From: Pegea sp. RAD2-039 | Taxonomy: Eukaryota; Chordata; Thaliacea; Salpida; Salpidae | Assembly: GCA_034620365.1 (NCBI GenBank) | Contig: JAQGEQ010000380.1 | Coordinates: forward strand, 1,302,001 to 1,366,000 | Reading direction: 5' to 3' | DNA: 64,000 nt | In this document: piece after piece, positions 34,991 through 48,479 of the stretch | Layout: every line of letters begins with the position of its first letter | How positions within the stretch are numbered: the stretch's first letter is position 1 | Position numbers and translations under genes: made by a program | The notes under the pieces: generated by a model | Database searches by the model: none | Seen by the model: the letters and a program-made list of their open reading frames with translations, nothing else | What the model was told of the DNA's origin: nothing

Positions 34991-36300
34991 AGCATATCCA
35001 GCATGGCCGTTCTCAGCCGAAGCAACCTTATTATCATTAAAGCAGTTACCATAAATTATCTAAAAACAGTATTATTTTATATATATTAAGAGTAGTTCTT
35101 CGAAAGGTTATCAAAAGAGTATTTAATGATGTTTGTTCTTAATAACTCATATAGTTTAAAATTAATTTATAAGAATACTAACAGTTTGTTCGGTTTTTAA
35201 GAATTTGATTTTATCTATGCATTTTTCCATAAACGTTTAATTTTAGAGACTTGTAGCATTTCACTTTTCATTATTTTTATTTTAAAATAAACACTAAGAT
35301 GCCTCTATTTTGATAGGATGTATTTATATGACAATCTCCAAGATTTTAAAGTTAAACGCTTTATTTTAGTTTTGAGAAGGACTGGCCAAATTTACAAAAA
35401 AAATATGATAAATGTACATCTGATCTACTCAAAACTACTCAAGACCGAGACAAAGATTAGCATATGAAAAGTTGTCCTGCTGACCATACTTCTGCACAGA
35501 TTCGATTGTTGGATTTTATACAGTTATCACTCTCAACTTATTTCTATTTAAACTGTCTCCAAAGCACCTACCTCGTACTTTCATCCTTACAGCCACTATA
35601 ATTTTTAGAACTAAATTGCATTACATTGAAACCACAATCACGAAACATAGACTTTGTTGGAATGATGAATATCTTCAGAATGGAAAAAGCTCAGAATTGC
35701 TGACTGATATTCATAAAACACCTTAACAGTGTCAAGATATTCACATTTTTAAAAGATTTCAGAATTTGGAATGATTTTTGATTACTATCTGTAATAGTTC
35801 TGAACAAATCGTTTATGTTCTGAGCACTATTGAAATCCTGAGAAATGAGTATGTTCAAGTCTATAATGATCAGATATTGGGTATTTTATTGTTGTTTTGA
35901 TAGAAATTAGATATTAAGCAAGATTTTAAGGGTTTATTTATATGTCGGTAACATGATTGAACCGTCTATGATAAAGCCATAGATTAGTACTTTTCAGAGA
36001 AAGTTGAAAAGTAAATGAGTTTGTATCAAAATAAATCTAGGATCATTAAATGATGAGATTCTTCTGCACAGCTTGAGCTTCCCGTTTCGTATAAGGTTCT
36101 TTTACTGGTGTGAAGCTCTTGTTACTTTTAGTTTGGTTCGATTGTATATACATACTGACGATTTGGTCAGAAATATTGATGTTAAAGTTTTTAGAGTTTT
36201 TGAAGCTTTATTTTAGATGATTGATTGAAGTCTTATCAACCTATGCACTATATCAAAGAACTATTAATTTTTAAGTCCACATTTTATGACATTACTACAT
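34991..36300. other. AT-rich intergenic DNA
   Basis: No gene was recognised. 35370-35900 is slightly less AT-rich and may contain worn transposon sequence, but I could not assign it. Confidence 0.35.
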
Positions 36301-36306
36301 TTTATT
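36301..36306 (-). promoter_or_regulatory. Poly(A) signal of the multicopper oxidase gene
   Basis: Minus-strand AATAAA 65 bp downstream of the TAA stop at 36371. Confidence 0.6.
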
Positions 36307-36370
36307 GAAGATATACTAACATTTTGTTATACAAGACGTAAAAGATTCTGGATTTTAACATAAGTTGATT

Positions 36371-39300
36371 TTAGTTCATAAATAACCAACACAAAGTAGA
36401 GAATAAGGTAACGAGTAAAGATGTTGGAATTATATTCGCAGAACTAGTGTTGTTTTCGTAAGGTTTATAGCTTCCACACCTAGGGAACGTTTTAGGAGGG
36501 CCATTCCATTGACTTGGTTCACCAACGTCAAAAACCAGACCCATACCTACAAAAATAGAAAACATATTTTAATTTTTGAAACACTTTTTATTTTAAAGTT
36601 GGATAGTAACCATATGAATCTTTAAAATTTACACTTAGCGATAAATGTTTTCAAAGTATTTTAAGAACCTCTTCGTTTGAATAATAAAAGATTTAAAGCT
36701 AAATTGTAAGTTGTAAATAAACAACCCACTTTAAAACTTACCTGCTTCAAAATGAAATGCAATATGACAATGAAACAGCCAAAACCCTGGGTTAGTAGCT
36801 CTGAATCTGAGCACAGTGTAACCGCCTCCAGTTACTAATAATGTATCTTTTAGAGGAGGTCTGTCAAAGTTTCTTTCAATTTTTTCAGACTCGTAAATAT
36901 TTTTCATTTCCGCCAGAGATATAGATTTATTGAGCCTTTAATAAATAGAAAAATTAAAAAATGTCAAACAAGAGTAAATTGATGTAATTAAAGAAATGAC
37001 CATTTTTGTGCTACAACTGCATAATACTGTCCGTGCAAATGGAATGGATGTGAAGAATAACTATTATATGAAAGAGTATCATTCGGGTATGAATTAAACA
37101 ATATCATCTCAATCAGTTCATCTTTTTTTATCTTTATTCTATTAACACAATGAATAGGCTGAAATAAAACGATTATTTTAAAAAGTATTTCAATAAATCT
37201 GCCATATATATTTCTTTTACAGTTCTGGTTTCGCTATATTTTGGCGAAGTGCAAAAGTTGCTCTGATTAAAACCTTTAGGTTCAAACAGCAGCGGGCGAT
37301 CAGGAAACTCCCAAGATAAATTGTTGATTTGTGGAAAGGATTCACCGTTGTAAGACTAAAAAATAATTTGATTAAAAATGTAATTTTTTTTTAATTAGCT
37401 TAAGTTTGGAACAAAACTTCAATCAAATTTTGGTTTGATTAACAGATTATTTTCGTACTTTTGAAAAACCTAATTCAAAGTATAGAGTTTGATCTGGCGT
37501 CTCTTTGATCCTGTATGGCTCGTATTTCTCATTCTTCAACGCTTTATACTCATTAACATAAATTGGTCTTTCCACTGCTGCTTCATAATGATAGGCATTT
37601 AAAATCGATGTTATTGGTGTGGCCGTTGAATTTGGCTCCTTAGTAAGATCGACGAGAGAATATCTACAAAAATTTACAATTCACGGTTTACAGTTTTCGT
37701 TAACTTTTCAGGTGGATTATTCTAAGTTTGAGATAAAGTTTGTTGGAAAACTTTTATTTTTTGATCCCCTTAAGCCGCTAACGGCCATAGCGAAGCATGT
37801 ATGTATCAGGGTAGAAATGATGGAGATCAACTAAGATTCTTTTCTCTGCGCCAACTAAGTGCGCAGTGGGACAGAAGAACTGATAAAGCTACTCCCAAGT
37901 GATAACGCAGGATCCGCCAGAACGACACTGAGTACAGTGATGAACTGCCTACGGGGCTTCAACTCCGGCTTGAAATTTGAAGTTTCATCTCTTCTCGAAG
38001 TGTTGTCATATCATCAGACTCACAGGGCCCTTCTACCCGCGCTTTAGAAATGAACTTTTTCTTGTCACTAATGTGTATACTTGGGATGGAACCCGGAACC
38101 CCGCTTGGTAGGCAGGTATGGTAACTGTTCCGCCGCAGTGTGAACCGCCACCGATCATGAAATCATATAATAATAATTTGTTCGAAAATAAAAAGAGATA
38201 AAGATAATGTTTGTTAGATTATTAATAGCTTAGTTGATTATTATTATTATCACCAAGATGAGATATTATTTGATGGGATAAATAAAAAAATAAAAAGGGA
38301 AAAAAAAACTTCTTTCAAAACTAAAATAAATTCAAGTTGAATTCTAAGCTTTTTTCTTAAAACTATTTTTAGTGACTTCTTTTGAAAATTTGTTTCCCTC
38401 AGAAAGAAATTTGAAAAGTTTTCTTTACAACTTAGTAACCCATTAGTCTAAAAGTTATCAAAATTTGTCTTTTAGCTGATGTCAAGATAGAGAAGATCAC
38501 CTGAGTATTGCTTTTTGAGATAACTTTGAACAGCTTTGAAGTCCTTGGACTCTAATCCAATAGGCATCATTCGGCTGATTTGCGTTTAAAACAAAATCAT
38601 ATCTTTCTCCGTTAAAAATATTAAAAGCATCTACCTGTGATAACAACAAAGTATTCTCTACAATAAGGAAAATTTGATACAAGTTTTATTTATATATAAG
38701 TAATTTGATTTACGAGTTAATTATGCATAAAATAATAATTTTAGTTGCTACGATTGTTTACTTATTTTAATCAAAATTCAAATTCTAGAAATTAAGTTAT
38801 GGACTCACTGTTTCGGGCTCAAAGTCTCTTCCATCACTTGATATAAGAGTTAGTTTATGTTGATCAATCGACACCTGGCGCCATAAGAAAACTTTGCATG
38901 AGTATTTTTAAAAGATTAAAAGCAAAATTTTGTTTCGATTTTTTTTTCATTATTTGGCAACCAAGTTTTATAAATGTCTTATAAACTTTTCAATTATAAT
39001 ACGACTACTATTATATTTATCATTATTTATTAGTTTCTAATAAATTTTTGTGTTAAGTTGGAAAAGTGAACTCAAAAATATCTGAAAGTTCGCTGCTTTT
39101 CTAATTTATTAAAAAATGTTTTTTATCAAAAAGCGTAATACTTTTAAACAATATTTAAAGCTGTACTACTAACCCTCATTCCACAATGTCCTGCTGCACC
39201 GTTTATAACTCGAAATCTGTATTTTAAACCTTTTTCAACTTCATACTCGCTTAAGGGAGTAGATAAAGTTCTTTCAAAACTCTGCAATATCATAAAATAA

Positions 39301-42300
39301 TAATATCTTAGTGATTAATCCATCAACGTATCTGGATCACTTAAATAAATAATCAATAAAGTTACTTTTATGTTTCCGTTTCCATTAATCAAGATTCCAT
39401 TATATTCACTCCGCATACCCAAGTATCTTTCTGAAGCTGTTATATCAGTCCAATCAATTAGTATAATTCTATGCTTTATATCATCTGAAAAAAAGATTGT
39501 AAACATAATAATAACTTCTAAATATTCATAATAATATTCATTTTTTCAAACCTATGTCATAACGATAATGATGCTTGTTGTTTTCAGTAATTTTACGAAC
39601 TATTAATCCGCCAAAAATACCATCTGCTCTTTGTAAACCAACATGGCTATGCCACCAATGGGTCCCTGAATTGAGTAACCTAAGTTATTAACAAGTGATG
39701 ATTTTATTTATTTTATTACCAGATGGATGGGCTGTAAAGTTGTATTGCATTGTGTTCATTAGAGGTATTGGACACTGAGTTATCATTGGTACTCCATCCA
39801 TAAAAGGAGTTTCTCTTTGAAACTGTCCGTGCCAATGAATTGTTACTCCTTTTCCGTTTAACATACTGTTTTGAACATTCACAATCACCTGATCGCCTTC
39901 ACAAACCTGTCAATAAACAATATTTAATTTTTAAACCTTAAAAAATGTCAGAAAATTCTACGAACTAATCTGCAGTTTAATAACAAAACACTTTAAAATC
40001 AGTGATGTTTCTTATGATTGAAAATAGGAAAAAAATAATGAAAATTCAGTTGTGTTAAAATATAAATATCATTTGTGAAATATCTTAAAGCTAAAATTTA
40101 CTTTTGCTGAAACGGAACTCAGCAACTAAGGGATTTTAATTTTGATCTTAGTGATTTAAGAAGAAGATTATAATTTTGCTAGGATAGTTAGAAAGGACAA
40201 GAAATGAAAAATCCTTTTAAAATAAAACAAAGCTAAAGGCAAAAATGTCAAGCAGAGCTGGCTGATATTTATAAAATGTAGTTAACCGTATAAAAAAGTT
40301 TGTTTTGAAAAATTGATATATTTTTACTTTATTACAATAAATAACGATTGAGGGTGACTGAAAAAAATACCTCTTGCTAACACACAGTTTAGTATTACAT
40401 ACAAATAATTTAAAAGCGTATACATGTGATATACCACATGGTATTTCAGTAGGCCCCAAAACATATAACACTGAGCAATTACATAGAACAATATAAAAGG
40501 AGAAAAAGAATCACAGTTTAGAAATGACAATTGTGGCAATATAAAAAGTATTCAACTTCTGCTTAGAGAGCACGAGTGACTCTGACATGACAATGTCTGA
40601 TGGCAACTTGTTCTAAGTACTAATTGTGCGGTATGAGAAAAATTTGCTCTGAATAACGTACTAGGTGATATGGTTTTTTTAAGTTCATACACCAGTTTGT
40701 ACAGTACGTAGTGCAATTTGAAGTTTGGAAGGATTGCAAGATAATAGCCTAATATCATCTGCATACACAAACATACTGTTACAAGTCTTCTAATATGGTC
40801 TTCAAAAAAATCAAAAAGAGAAGGAAACCCAGAAGGAGCCTTGAGAAACCCTACTAGTGACTTCTTGACCAATAGTATTATGAAGATATTTCAACACGAG
40901 TTTGTTGGATTCTACCTGATAAGCAATCTTCAACCTACTTAAAGATAAAACTGTTGATTTTTAATTTTTGTAAAACAATAATGAGTTTGTTGTGTGAGAC
41001 AGATTCAAACGCCTCAGCAAAATCGAGATAAGTGATGTCGCAAGGAGTATTACTTTCATGATGGGCTTTAAGCTCATTAAAATCACCGTTTCACAAGGCC
41101 ATGCTGGACATCAGATATTAGATGACATCTACATTAAATGACCGATCATATTATTGAGAATGGTACGTTTTTTAGTTCTACAGATAACTGAAGTCAGTGA
41201 AACTGGTTTTTAGTTAAGTGCAGTTTTTTCTGGGATTTTTTTTTATGAATAGGAGTAATGATAGCTTTCTTCCAAATTTGTAAAACTCTTCCTTGCCTCA
41301 GAGTGATGTTTAAGAGTAGCGATTAAGGTAGAGGTACAAAAGAAGTAGTTTTTCTTAAAAACAAAGCAAGAAACTTGTAGGAAACTGGTGATTTTAAAGA
41401 ATAAATACCCTTAGCCGTTGTGTCAAGATCTATCATCTCAGAGACATTTTTGAGAACATCAGATTAGAGAAGAAGAGTAAGTATTGGCATCGGTTATAAA
41501 AACGCTATTAAATTGATTGTTTAGCAATTCAGCTTTATTCTGCAGTTCCATCATAATTTGGTCGGTGTTATCAAGCAAGGGAGGTACTTGAGATCTCGCC
41601 TTAGGATTGTGATTTAGGTATTTTAAAACAAGAGTTACTTTTATTTCAATTTGTATCTCTTTGTTAGTACTTAATATTTTTATAATTTAACAAGTTTGAT
41701 CTGATTTTTTTAAATTCTACTTTTCTTTGATTTGTTTATTTACAAATTTACTAAACAACATTTTTTTAGATTTTTACTTTATTATGATTAGGTTGAAGAA
41801 AAATTTTCAAAGAGATGTATTATATTTTGAGCATTAGAAATAAATATCTGTCTTTACTTCAAGTATACTGAAAAAGAGTATTAGTATCATTAACCATTTG
41901 AAACAACTCTTTGATTAATCTTTTTAAAGTTTGTTTATAAAAGTATAAAGAAAATGTATTTTCTGAGTTCCTTAATTACAAGAAAATTGTTAGCAGATTT
42001 AGACATAAACAATTTTTGTTTTGCTTTAAAAAGTATTATTCTAATGAGTAAAATTTCTTGATAATAATCGCATTTTAAATACTTAATTTTGACAAACTAA
42101 TACTTTAAAATATTCCAGAAAATAACTGGAAAACTATCAAGGTAAACTTAACAATTATGGACATATCATTATTAAAAATCTGTTTTATTTTTGAATATAT
42201 AATAATGTTTTGCTTTTCAATTTGTCTAACCTTAAAGGCAAACGAAAACACTTTATTGTGAGTAGTAAAAATTGCCTAACTCTTTGTTATAGTAGACATT

Positions 42301-42766
42301 TTTAAACGATGCTAATTATTATATTGATAAAGATTTAAAAATAAGTTATAAACAACATATAAAGATCTTCTACTCACTACAGGAGTTGGACCAGGAATTT
42401 GTTTATTGACTACAGTGACGAGTCTTTTCAGTCCTCCTGCTGTAATGCAACCTTTTTCAAAGCAATCAGATTTAGCATAAGGACATCTTCCACAACTCTT
42501 TGACATTGTTAGTAATCTGAATGTAAGTTTGTTCCGATAAACTTAAAGCTTTTATTAAATGAATGAAAATTACGTTTCAATCTTAAAGTTGAAAAAACAA
42601 CTTTTAGTAGCTCCTGGAATACATTCTCTGTCACAGGAATGAGCATCTTGACAAAAAGAAATGATTTAGTCAATATTGAAACACATTTATTGCAGGAAAA
42701 CTTACATAAAAAAGTTGCTGATGTCATCATAAGTGAAAAAAAATAAATTAATTTTATGAAAGACAT
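36371..42766 (-). CDS. Laccase-like multicopper oxidase, complete, 14 exons
   Basis: Copper enzyme predicted to oxidise phenols or similar substrates (or iron) while reducing O2 to water outside the cell. Exons: 42706-42766, 42574-42646, 42378-42516, 39720-39906, 39552-39665, 39366-39484, 39174-39281, 38809-38874, 38501-38634, 37459-37663, 37221-37355, 37001-37158, 36742-36935, 36371-36546. All phases agree and give 622 aa. Residues 1-21 are a signal peptide. A Cys-rich block (HSCDREC, then CGRCPY..DCF) typical of animal laccases follows. Copper ligands: HWHG (115-118), HWWHSH (156-161), HPFHLH (484-489), HCHIAFH with axial Met566 (555-566). All are present. The C-terminus (about 606-622) is hydrophobic and suits a GPI or membrane anchor. 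Intron 3 (2.5 kb) holds a LINE and intron 9 a SINE-like element; the others are short. Confidence 0.95.
37795..38165 (-). mobile_element. SINE-like element in oxidase intron 9
   Basis: This is a GC-richer island in an AT-rich intron. On the minus strand its head (38165 to about 38080) resembles a tRNA: CTGCCTACCAAGCGG is followed by GGTTCCATCCC, a good match to the Pol III B box (GGTTCNANNCC). The body includes CACTGTACTCAGTGTCGTT, which recurs at 43940, so the element belongs to a dispersed family. A convincing A box was not found, so the promoter may be damaged. Confidence 0.55.
40330..41645 (-). mobile_element. CR1/L2-like LINE in oxidase intron 3
   Basis: This is the same family as 1040-2615, inserted in the transcriptional sense of the oxidase gene. 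From high to low coordinates one reads a '[11 protein letters not shown]'-like block (about 41200-41165), '[20 protein letters not shown]' (about 41045-40985), a worn PQGS/GPLLF region (about 40850-40800), and the YADD region mutated (about 40765). An internal deletion joins this to the C-terminal '[19 protein letters not shown]' region. The 3' hairpin lies at about 40350-40380. Many stops; inactive. Confidence 0.7.
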
Positions 42767-43924
42767 CTTGTAACTTAAATGTCTATAAAACAAGTTCTCA
42801 TACAGTTAAGTAGGTATACAGGTTTATTTATTTCTGAAATAGTTTAGATTAATTTTGTGCTTAATCTCTTTGTTGGATGTTGTACGACTTTTAATCTTTA
42901 TTTTTTTATCATCTTATAGAGATACCCCTTAGCAGTGGTAAGCTATCTAGGTAGGGATAAGAAACAAGTTTTTTAAGCCACTTTTTAAAGTTCGTTCTGC
43001 TAAGTCTGATTTGTCTCCTAGGTGCTGCTGCATTCTATCGTCATCCTCTTGTCAGCAGCGAAACAATCCATAATTCTGAACCGCATATATACAGAATGCA
43101 GAGTCAATCACTACATGCATTTGATGTGGATTGATGCACTTCATTTTTACTAAGCATATAGCTTTAATTATACCGAAGAAGGAAGAATAGAAGTAACATC
43201 TCTTAAGGTAGAGAAGGGCCGAAAGACAAGGGCGGTCACGACACCGTGGTTACAACGATATTCACAAGTTTAAGAAAACTTGGTACATAGCTACTTTATG
43301 AGTTCAAAACTTAATAAAGCTGGATATTGTGGCACATAAGAAGGAAATTAAGATAGTAAAGATTATTAACCCGACGATAATATCTGTGAGCAACAACTAT
43401 TTACTAGCGAAATAGGATTAATCAACAAATAATAACTCTGTAAAAGTATTTGGACAGACAAAGAAATACTTCAACTTTAACAAAAGGTGTAACATCTTGA
43501 AACATTAAGTTTCCTTTCCAAGGATTCCTTTCAAGGTATTCTGGCTTCTCTGACCTCTATGGTTTCACTAAAGATTGATTTTTAGTTAAACTTAAAGATT
43601 TACTTCTGAAAGTTTAATTGCTTATCTAAATTATAGTCCTTTGTAGATATTTATCGTTATAAGAATATCAACAAAAGATGATTAATCTATATTCCTTTGT
43701 AGGTATTCATTAGTGAAAAATACATAATTTCTAATTTTTCTCGCTTTTAGTTTAAAGTCTATATAAGCAAAGAGCATAACAATTAACAGACAACTTGAAA
43801 ATATTTAAGTTCTCTCACAAAAAAAGTAGCTAATTTAAAAAAATTAAATCATTTTAAAAATGCAGATGTTTTTCCTAAATTATTTACTTCTTACTACTAA
43901 TAAATATGAAGCCAAAGATGGAGC
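42767..43924. other. Intergenic DNA upstream of the oxidase gene
   Basis: It contains the presumed oxidase promoter, with no clear TATA or initiator identified. 42960-43260 is GC-richer and may be an unassigned repeat. No gene was recognised. Confidence 0.35.
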
Positions 43925-44045
43925 TTAGTAGGCAGTTTTTCACTGTACTCAGTGTCGTTGTGGCAGCTCCTGCGACACCAGCTGAGTGCAACCGTATCAG
44001 CCCTTCTGTTCCGCTGCATAACTTACTGTTGTAAAGAGTAGAAAT
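43925..44045 (+). mobile_element. SINE-like fragment (same family as 37795-38165)
   Basis: TAGGCAGTTTTTCACTGTAC, then TCAGTGTCGTT, GGCAG and CTCCTGCG align to the body of the element in oxidase intron 9, read on its minus strand. The tRNA-like head is missing. Confidence 0.5.
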
Positions 44046-44880
44046 CTGATGCAAAGGCAACAACTAAATTTTCATAATTTCTGTCCTGGTAGCTTTTGCT
44101 CGAAGCCAAAATACTAATTAAATTATTTCATTTTTTTTAGTTTGTAATTTATATATTAAAAAAACTACTGTCGAAAAAATACAAACAACCAAATATCGCC
44201 AAAATAGATGAGTGCTTCCTTTTCTATTGTTGTTTCTATTATCAACTGTATTCCTTTAAAAACAAACCTTAAAAAATACATTTGTTTTAAAGAATAAACT
44301 TCCAAACGTTTTTATACTTATATGGAATGGTATAATCGTTTAACTTAACTACTTTTTATTGATTTTATAAATTAAAGTAAACGTCAATAAAAAGATTTTG
44401 ATCAAAACTTATTGACTTTTTTTTAGTAATCAAAAGTTTATGTCCTTTCTTTCCCACAATACAACTTGTGATTGACTTTGCAGTAATGTTAGCAATAACT
44501 TAGAAGGATTAAAAGGTAAAAGAAAACTTGTTAATTACATCAGACTCGAGGATTTCTAAGGTCTAAATAGTAACAAAAAGTATTACACCATAGGCCTGTT
44601 ATAAGATATAAACAAACAATTTTTGAGTCAAGGCAACAGTTGTATTTATATCATATCTGAATAAGGAAGAAGTTAAACGTGCAACTTAAAAGGGAAATAA
44701 TGACAAATTTAGATGTTTTTTCGGAAACATTTTTACAGAAGCTGCAGACAATTTTAAAATTGATGATTTTGTAATTGAATGAAGAATTACAAAATAAAAA
44801 ATTACGTTTAGTTTCATTGCTGTTTTTAAACTAATTAATAAATAATAATGAATTAACGTGTAACAAAAAGCATTGACCAG
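44046..44880. other. AT-rich intergenic DNA
   Basis: Nothing recognised. Confidence 0.35.
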
Positions 44881-44934
44881 AAACCCGGGGCCCCGACGTG
44901 GCAGGCGAGTATGCAGATATGGTATCACCAATGC
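44881..44934 (-). pseudogene. Decayed tRNA-Gly-like relic
   Basis: The minus strand reads GCATTGGTGATACCATATCT, then CTCGCCTGCCACG and CCCCGGGTTTC, following the array tRNA from acceptor through D arm and anticodon arm (GCC) to the start of the T stem. The D arm is scrambled and the 3' acceptor is absent. The 5' flank (TTAATTGATTAAAATGAA) resembles the array unit flank, so it is probably an escaped, worn copy of the array unit. Confidence 0.6.
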
Positions 44935-46149
44935 TTCATTTTAATCAATTAATTTTTCATCAGTTTCTCAGAGTTCAACAGGATGTAAACGAGGATAAAA
45001 AATTTAAACAAATTCTTAATTAAATTTTTATTTTTAATTTAATATCATTATTGAGATGAAAAGTTTGTTTTTAAAATGATTAAAGTTTTACAGCGTTAGC
45101 TTGTTTAGTTGATAGTATGTCTGCCAAAAAAACAGAAAACATGATTTCATCCTTGTAACCTTTTTGGTCGCGTTTCTTATATATATTTATTTTAAATCCA
45201 ATTCTATTTTATCTTCTCCTTATCTTGAAATTTAAAGTGATGCCAATAAAAAGTTTTAGAGTAAACAAAACAATTTTGATTAGCAGATATTTTTGTTCAT
45301 GTTCTCTAAAAACATAAATTTATAAAGATCTTAGCGGAGTTTTTAGTATTAGTCTTGATCAATCCTTTATTGATTCTGTTGATCAATTATTTTCTTTTCA
45401 ATTTATCAAAACTTTGATTACTTGTAATCTATAACATATTTTTAACAACTAACATCAAATAATCATTAAAGTTAATCATTTCCGTCAACGCTATTTCTGA
45501 ATTTTATTCCTCATCAAGTGATAGAATTTATTATTTAGTACCACTGTTGAGGTTTTTGTCGGTTTTTTGTTCAGTTAACTCTAATAAAGCTTAATTTTGC
45601 AAAAAAAATAAGCGGCAACTAACAGAGAACGATACTACATCATACTGTATAACAGAACTTAAGCATGCCTGTCTAGGCCTACACAGATAGCTTGTACGTA
45701 TATAATAACACTTTTAGGTCAATTTATTTTATTAACAATCATTTATCAAACAATAATCACTACGGAATAACACTGCCTTATACTGTACAACAACTTTTAT
45801 ATAAAACCTACTTGCTTAGGTCTAGTATAAATAAATAAAGAATTATTGTCATAAAGAACAATCATTTTAATGCTCTTCTTATTCTATCATTTTAATTTAA
45901 AATTAAAATATTCAGAAACCTAATTAAGATTCCAAGAAGTATAATTCCAAATTTGTTGAAGACTACTTGGAAAAGATTATAATTTTCATTTTTCTCTGAA
46001 TAGATGGATGGAGTTCCGGTTTCAGTAAATTGTAGAATTTTGTAAACGACGTTTTTATCAGTTCTTATAATTTGTTTAAAAATGTTCCTTAAAAATTGTC
46101 CCATTTCATAAGTATTCTAAGATTTAATAAAAGCTAACTTCTAAATGGT
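44935..46149. other. AT-rich intergenic DNA
   Basis: Nothing recognised. Short open frames here have the composition of random AT-rich sequence. Confidence 0.35.
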
Positions 46150-46205
46150 AAACATTGGTGATTCAATTCTTGCCTAACATTCCCGGCTTCGACTTCTTTT
46201 TCACT
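46150..46205 (+). pseudogene. Possible tRNA-Gly-like relic
   Basis: ACATTGGTGATTCAATTCTT followed by GCCTAACATTCCCGG resembles the array tRNA with internal deletions. Too worn for certainty. Confidence 0.2.
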
Positions 46206-48479
46206 TTTTTTAAGTTTTACTACTAATGCTGTCAAGTAAAGTTTTTTAGAAACTGCAATTAAGGCATATTAAAATGATCTTCGCTGACAATCAACCTATT
46301 TTACATAAAGGTAATTCAGTTATGATGTATTACTATCAAAATAAATTTCTTAAAGAAAGGTGTTCACAACTATATTATAATAGTTTTTTTTTTATTAAGT
46401 CTGCAAAACGAAATCCTAAACTTGTTCAAAAACGTGTATTTTGTCAACAAAACAACCTTCAATAAGCCTCTAGTGAACTAAAGTTGTTAATATCTGGTCA
46501 AGGATTTCTAATGAGGCTTTTACTCATATCTAGCTTGGTGATCAAAGATAATGTTGAAGAAATCAGAGAAAACTATTATCTTTGATTTCCTGGTATTTAC
46601 AAGATGCATTTTACTATTCGTATAAAATGCTGATCTACTAGCTGGACTGAGACAGAAAGGTCAAAAGTATCAAATGAAATAAATAAAATATAAAGAAATA
46701 TTCAGTAACTTGTCACATCAGGAAAAGAAAAGAAGATGAAGACCCACGGCTATGAATGGAAATGATAATGATCTGATCACTAATGATACGTTAGTCATAA
46801 AAATATATTTTCCTCAAAATTGGAAAAAGCAGTGGTTCAGAAAAACACTTAAAAAAGATGTTTAGACGTCGGAGCATCTTTCAACAGATTCTTACCAAAA
46901 CTCTCTTGACTTTCGTGATACTGAGCTAGAATTTAGAAATGACTGCCCACTAAACGACTTAGAAATCCAAATGGAAATCGAAGACGACTCCAACTACCAA
47001 AAAGAGTCCAGTGTCATTCTTCTGAGCGAAAAATTAATTATTCAGCTTTACGAGTTTTATACTCTCCTCTAAAGAGCAGCATCTTCAGAGAATCATCACC
47101 ACGAAAAATCCAGATCCTCACATCATCCTACTTACCGAAATGAAAGCAAATTTAAACGTCATCAGTCTGTTGATAGTCTAGACTTGTAAATCATTCCAAA
47201 TAGGTCGATGTTTTTACCTTTCTTTGCTTATCTTAATATGAATTTTTTGGGGTTTCTAAGTTAAGAGTGGCAGTCTCTACACAAGAGAGTAAGCATCAAG
47301 AAGAAGAATTTTGAATAAATGTAAGAAATGATATTGTGGCTCACACAAAGGCAAGTCATAACCTCATTTACTGTAAGTTTGTTGGAAGACACAAGACCGT
47401 CAAATCTTAAATTAAAAGGATGTCTAGCAAGCTTAAGAAACTTAGTAAAATGTTTACAATGCATTTTTCTTTTCCTTCCTATGGAAACTGTGAGTTTAAG
47501 CTGCAAGAAGAAAGGCGAGATGTATTAACTGAGATGTCAAGCTGTGGTTGGGTGTAGTTCTAACAAATTCTGATCAATCGAAGATATATCCTAGAAGTAA
47601 CCGAGTAAGTGAAGAAACGACATCAAGAATATGAAATGACAACATTAGGAGTAAAACAAACTGGAGAGGTACTTAGTGGTGAATACCTGCAGAGTTTTGG
47701 TGAGAATGAACTATAGTACTTGAGACTTTTTATTATTTTTCCATAGTTGGTTTAAGAGTTTTATAATTTGCTGTTGGTTGCCATGCGTTAAATTGATAGG
47801 TGACCACTAATGAAAAACTCCCATCTACTAAGGAAGTAAATTGTAACAACACCGGCAAGTATCTTTAAAAATTTTCCAGATAGAAAGTCCTTGAAGTCAA
47901 ACACATACCAGAAGTATAATAACTAAATTATTAATATCTGAATGTGCCTAGAATACATCAATAAGAGAGGTGGGTTATCACAAAATTCTTGCTCTGAGAG
48001 TTGCTCTGATGTTAACAATTTCATTTCGCTTATCATTAAAATTGATAATTTTCAAATCAGATCTTGATCTTTTCTGCAAAATTGTATGTGCTAGCTGAAA
48101 TTTATTTACAGAACGTAAATACCTTACATGACTCACATCAATTGAAGTAAGATTGTTAATATACTGCATTACACTATTAACAAGCAATTTGTAATAAAAT
48201 CTAGTGATTTATATAAGTCCAATCTTTTATCTAAATATTTAATCGTATAAAAACCTAATTTAAGTTATAGAATTTTAAATTAAAGCATTTCTGTATTTAA
48301 TCTTAATGAAATTTTGCGTCGTTTGTTATTTATCGGTGTATAAATGGATTATTTATTTTAATTCATCAATTAAAAGGTTATTGAAAAGTTTTATCAAAAA
48401 TATAATTGTCTTTGCTTCTAGCTTTTGATTAAGGACAAATGTATTCTTCTTTAACAAATATTTTTAAAAGATTAAAAAA
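46206..48479. other. Intergenic DNA with a possible worn ORF
   Basis: 46863-47186 (+) reads as a hydrophilic frame interrupted by a single TAG or TAA ('DFRDTELEFRNDCPLNDLE', 'HHHEKSRSSHHPTYRNESK'). It could be a retroelement ORF1 remnant, but no domain is recognisable. The rest is AT-rich with nothing supported. Confidence 0.3.
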
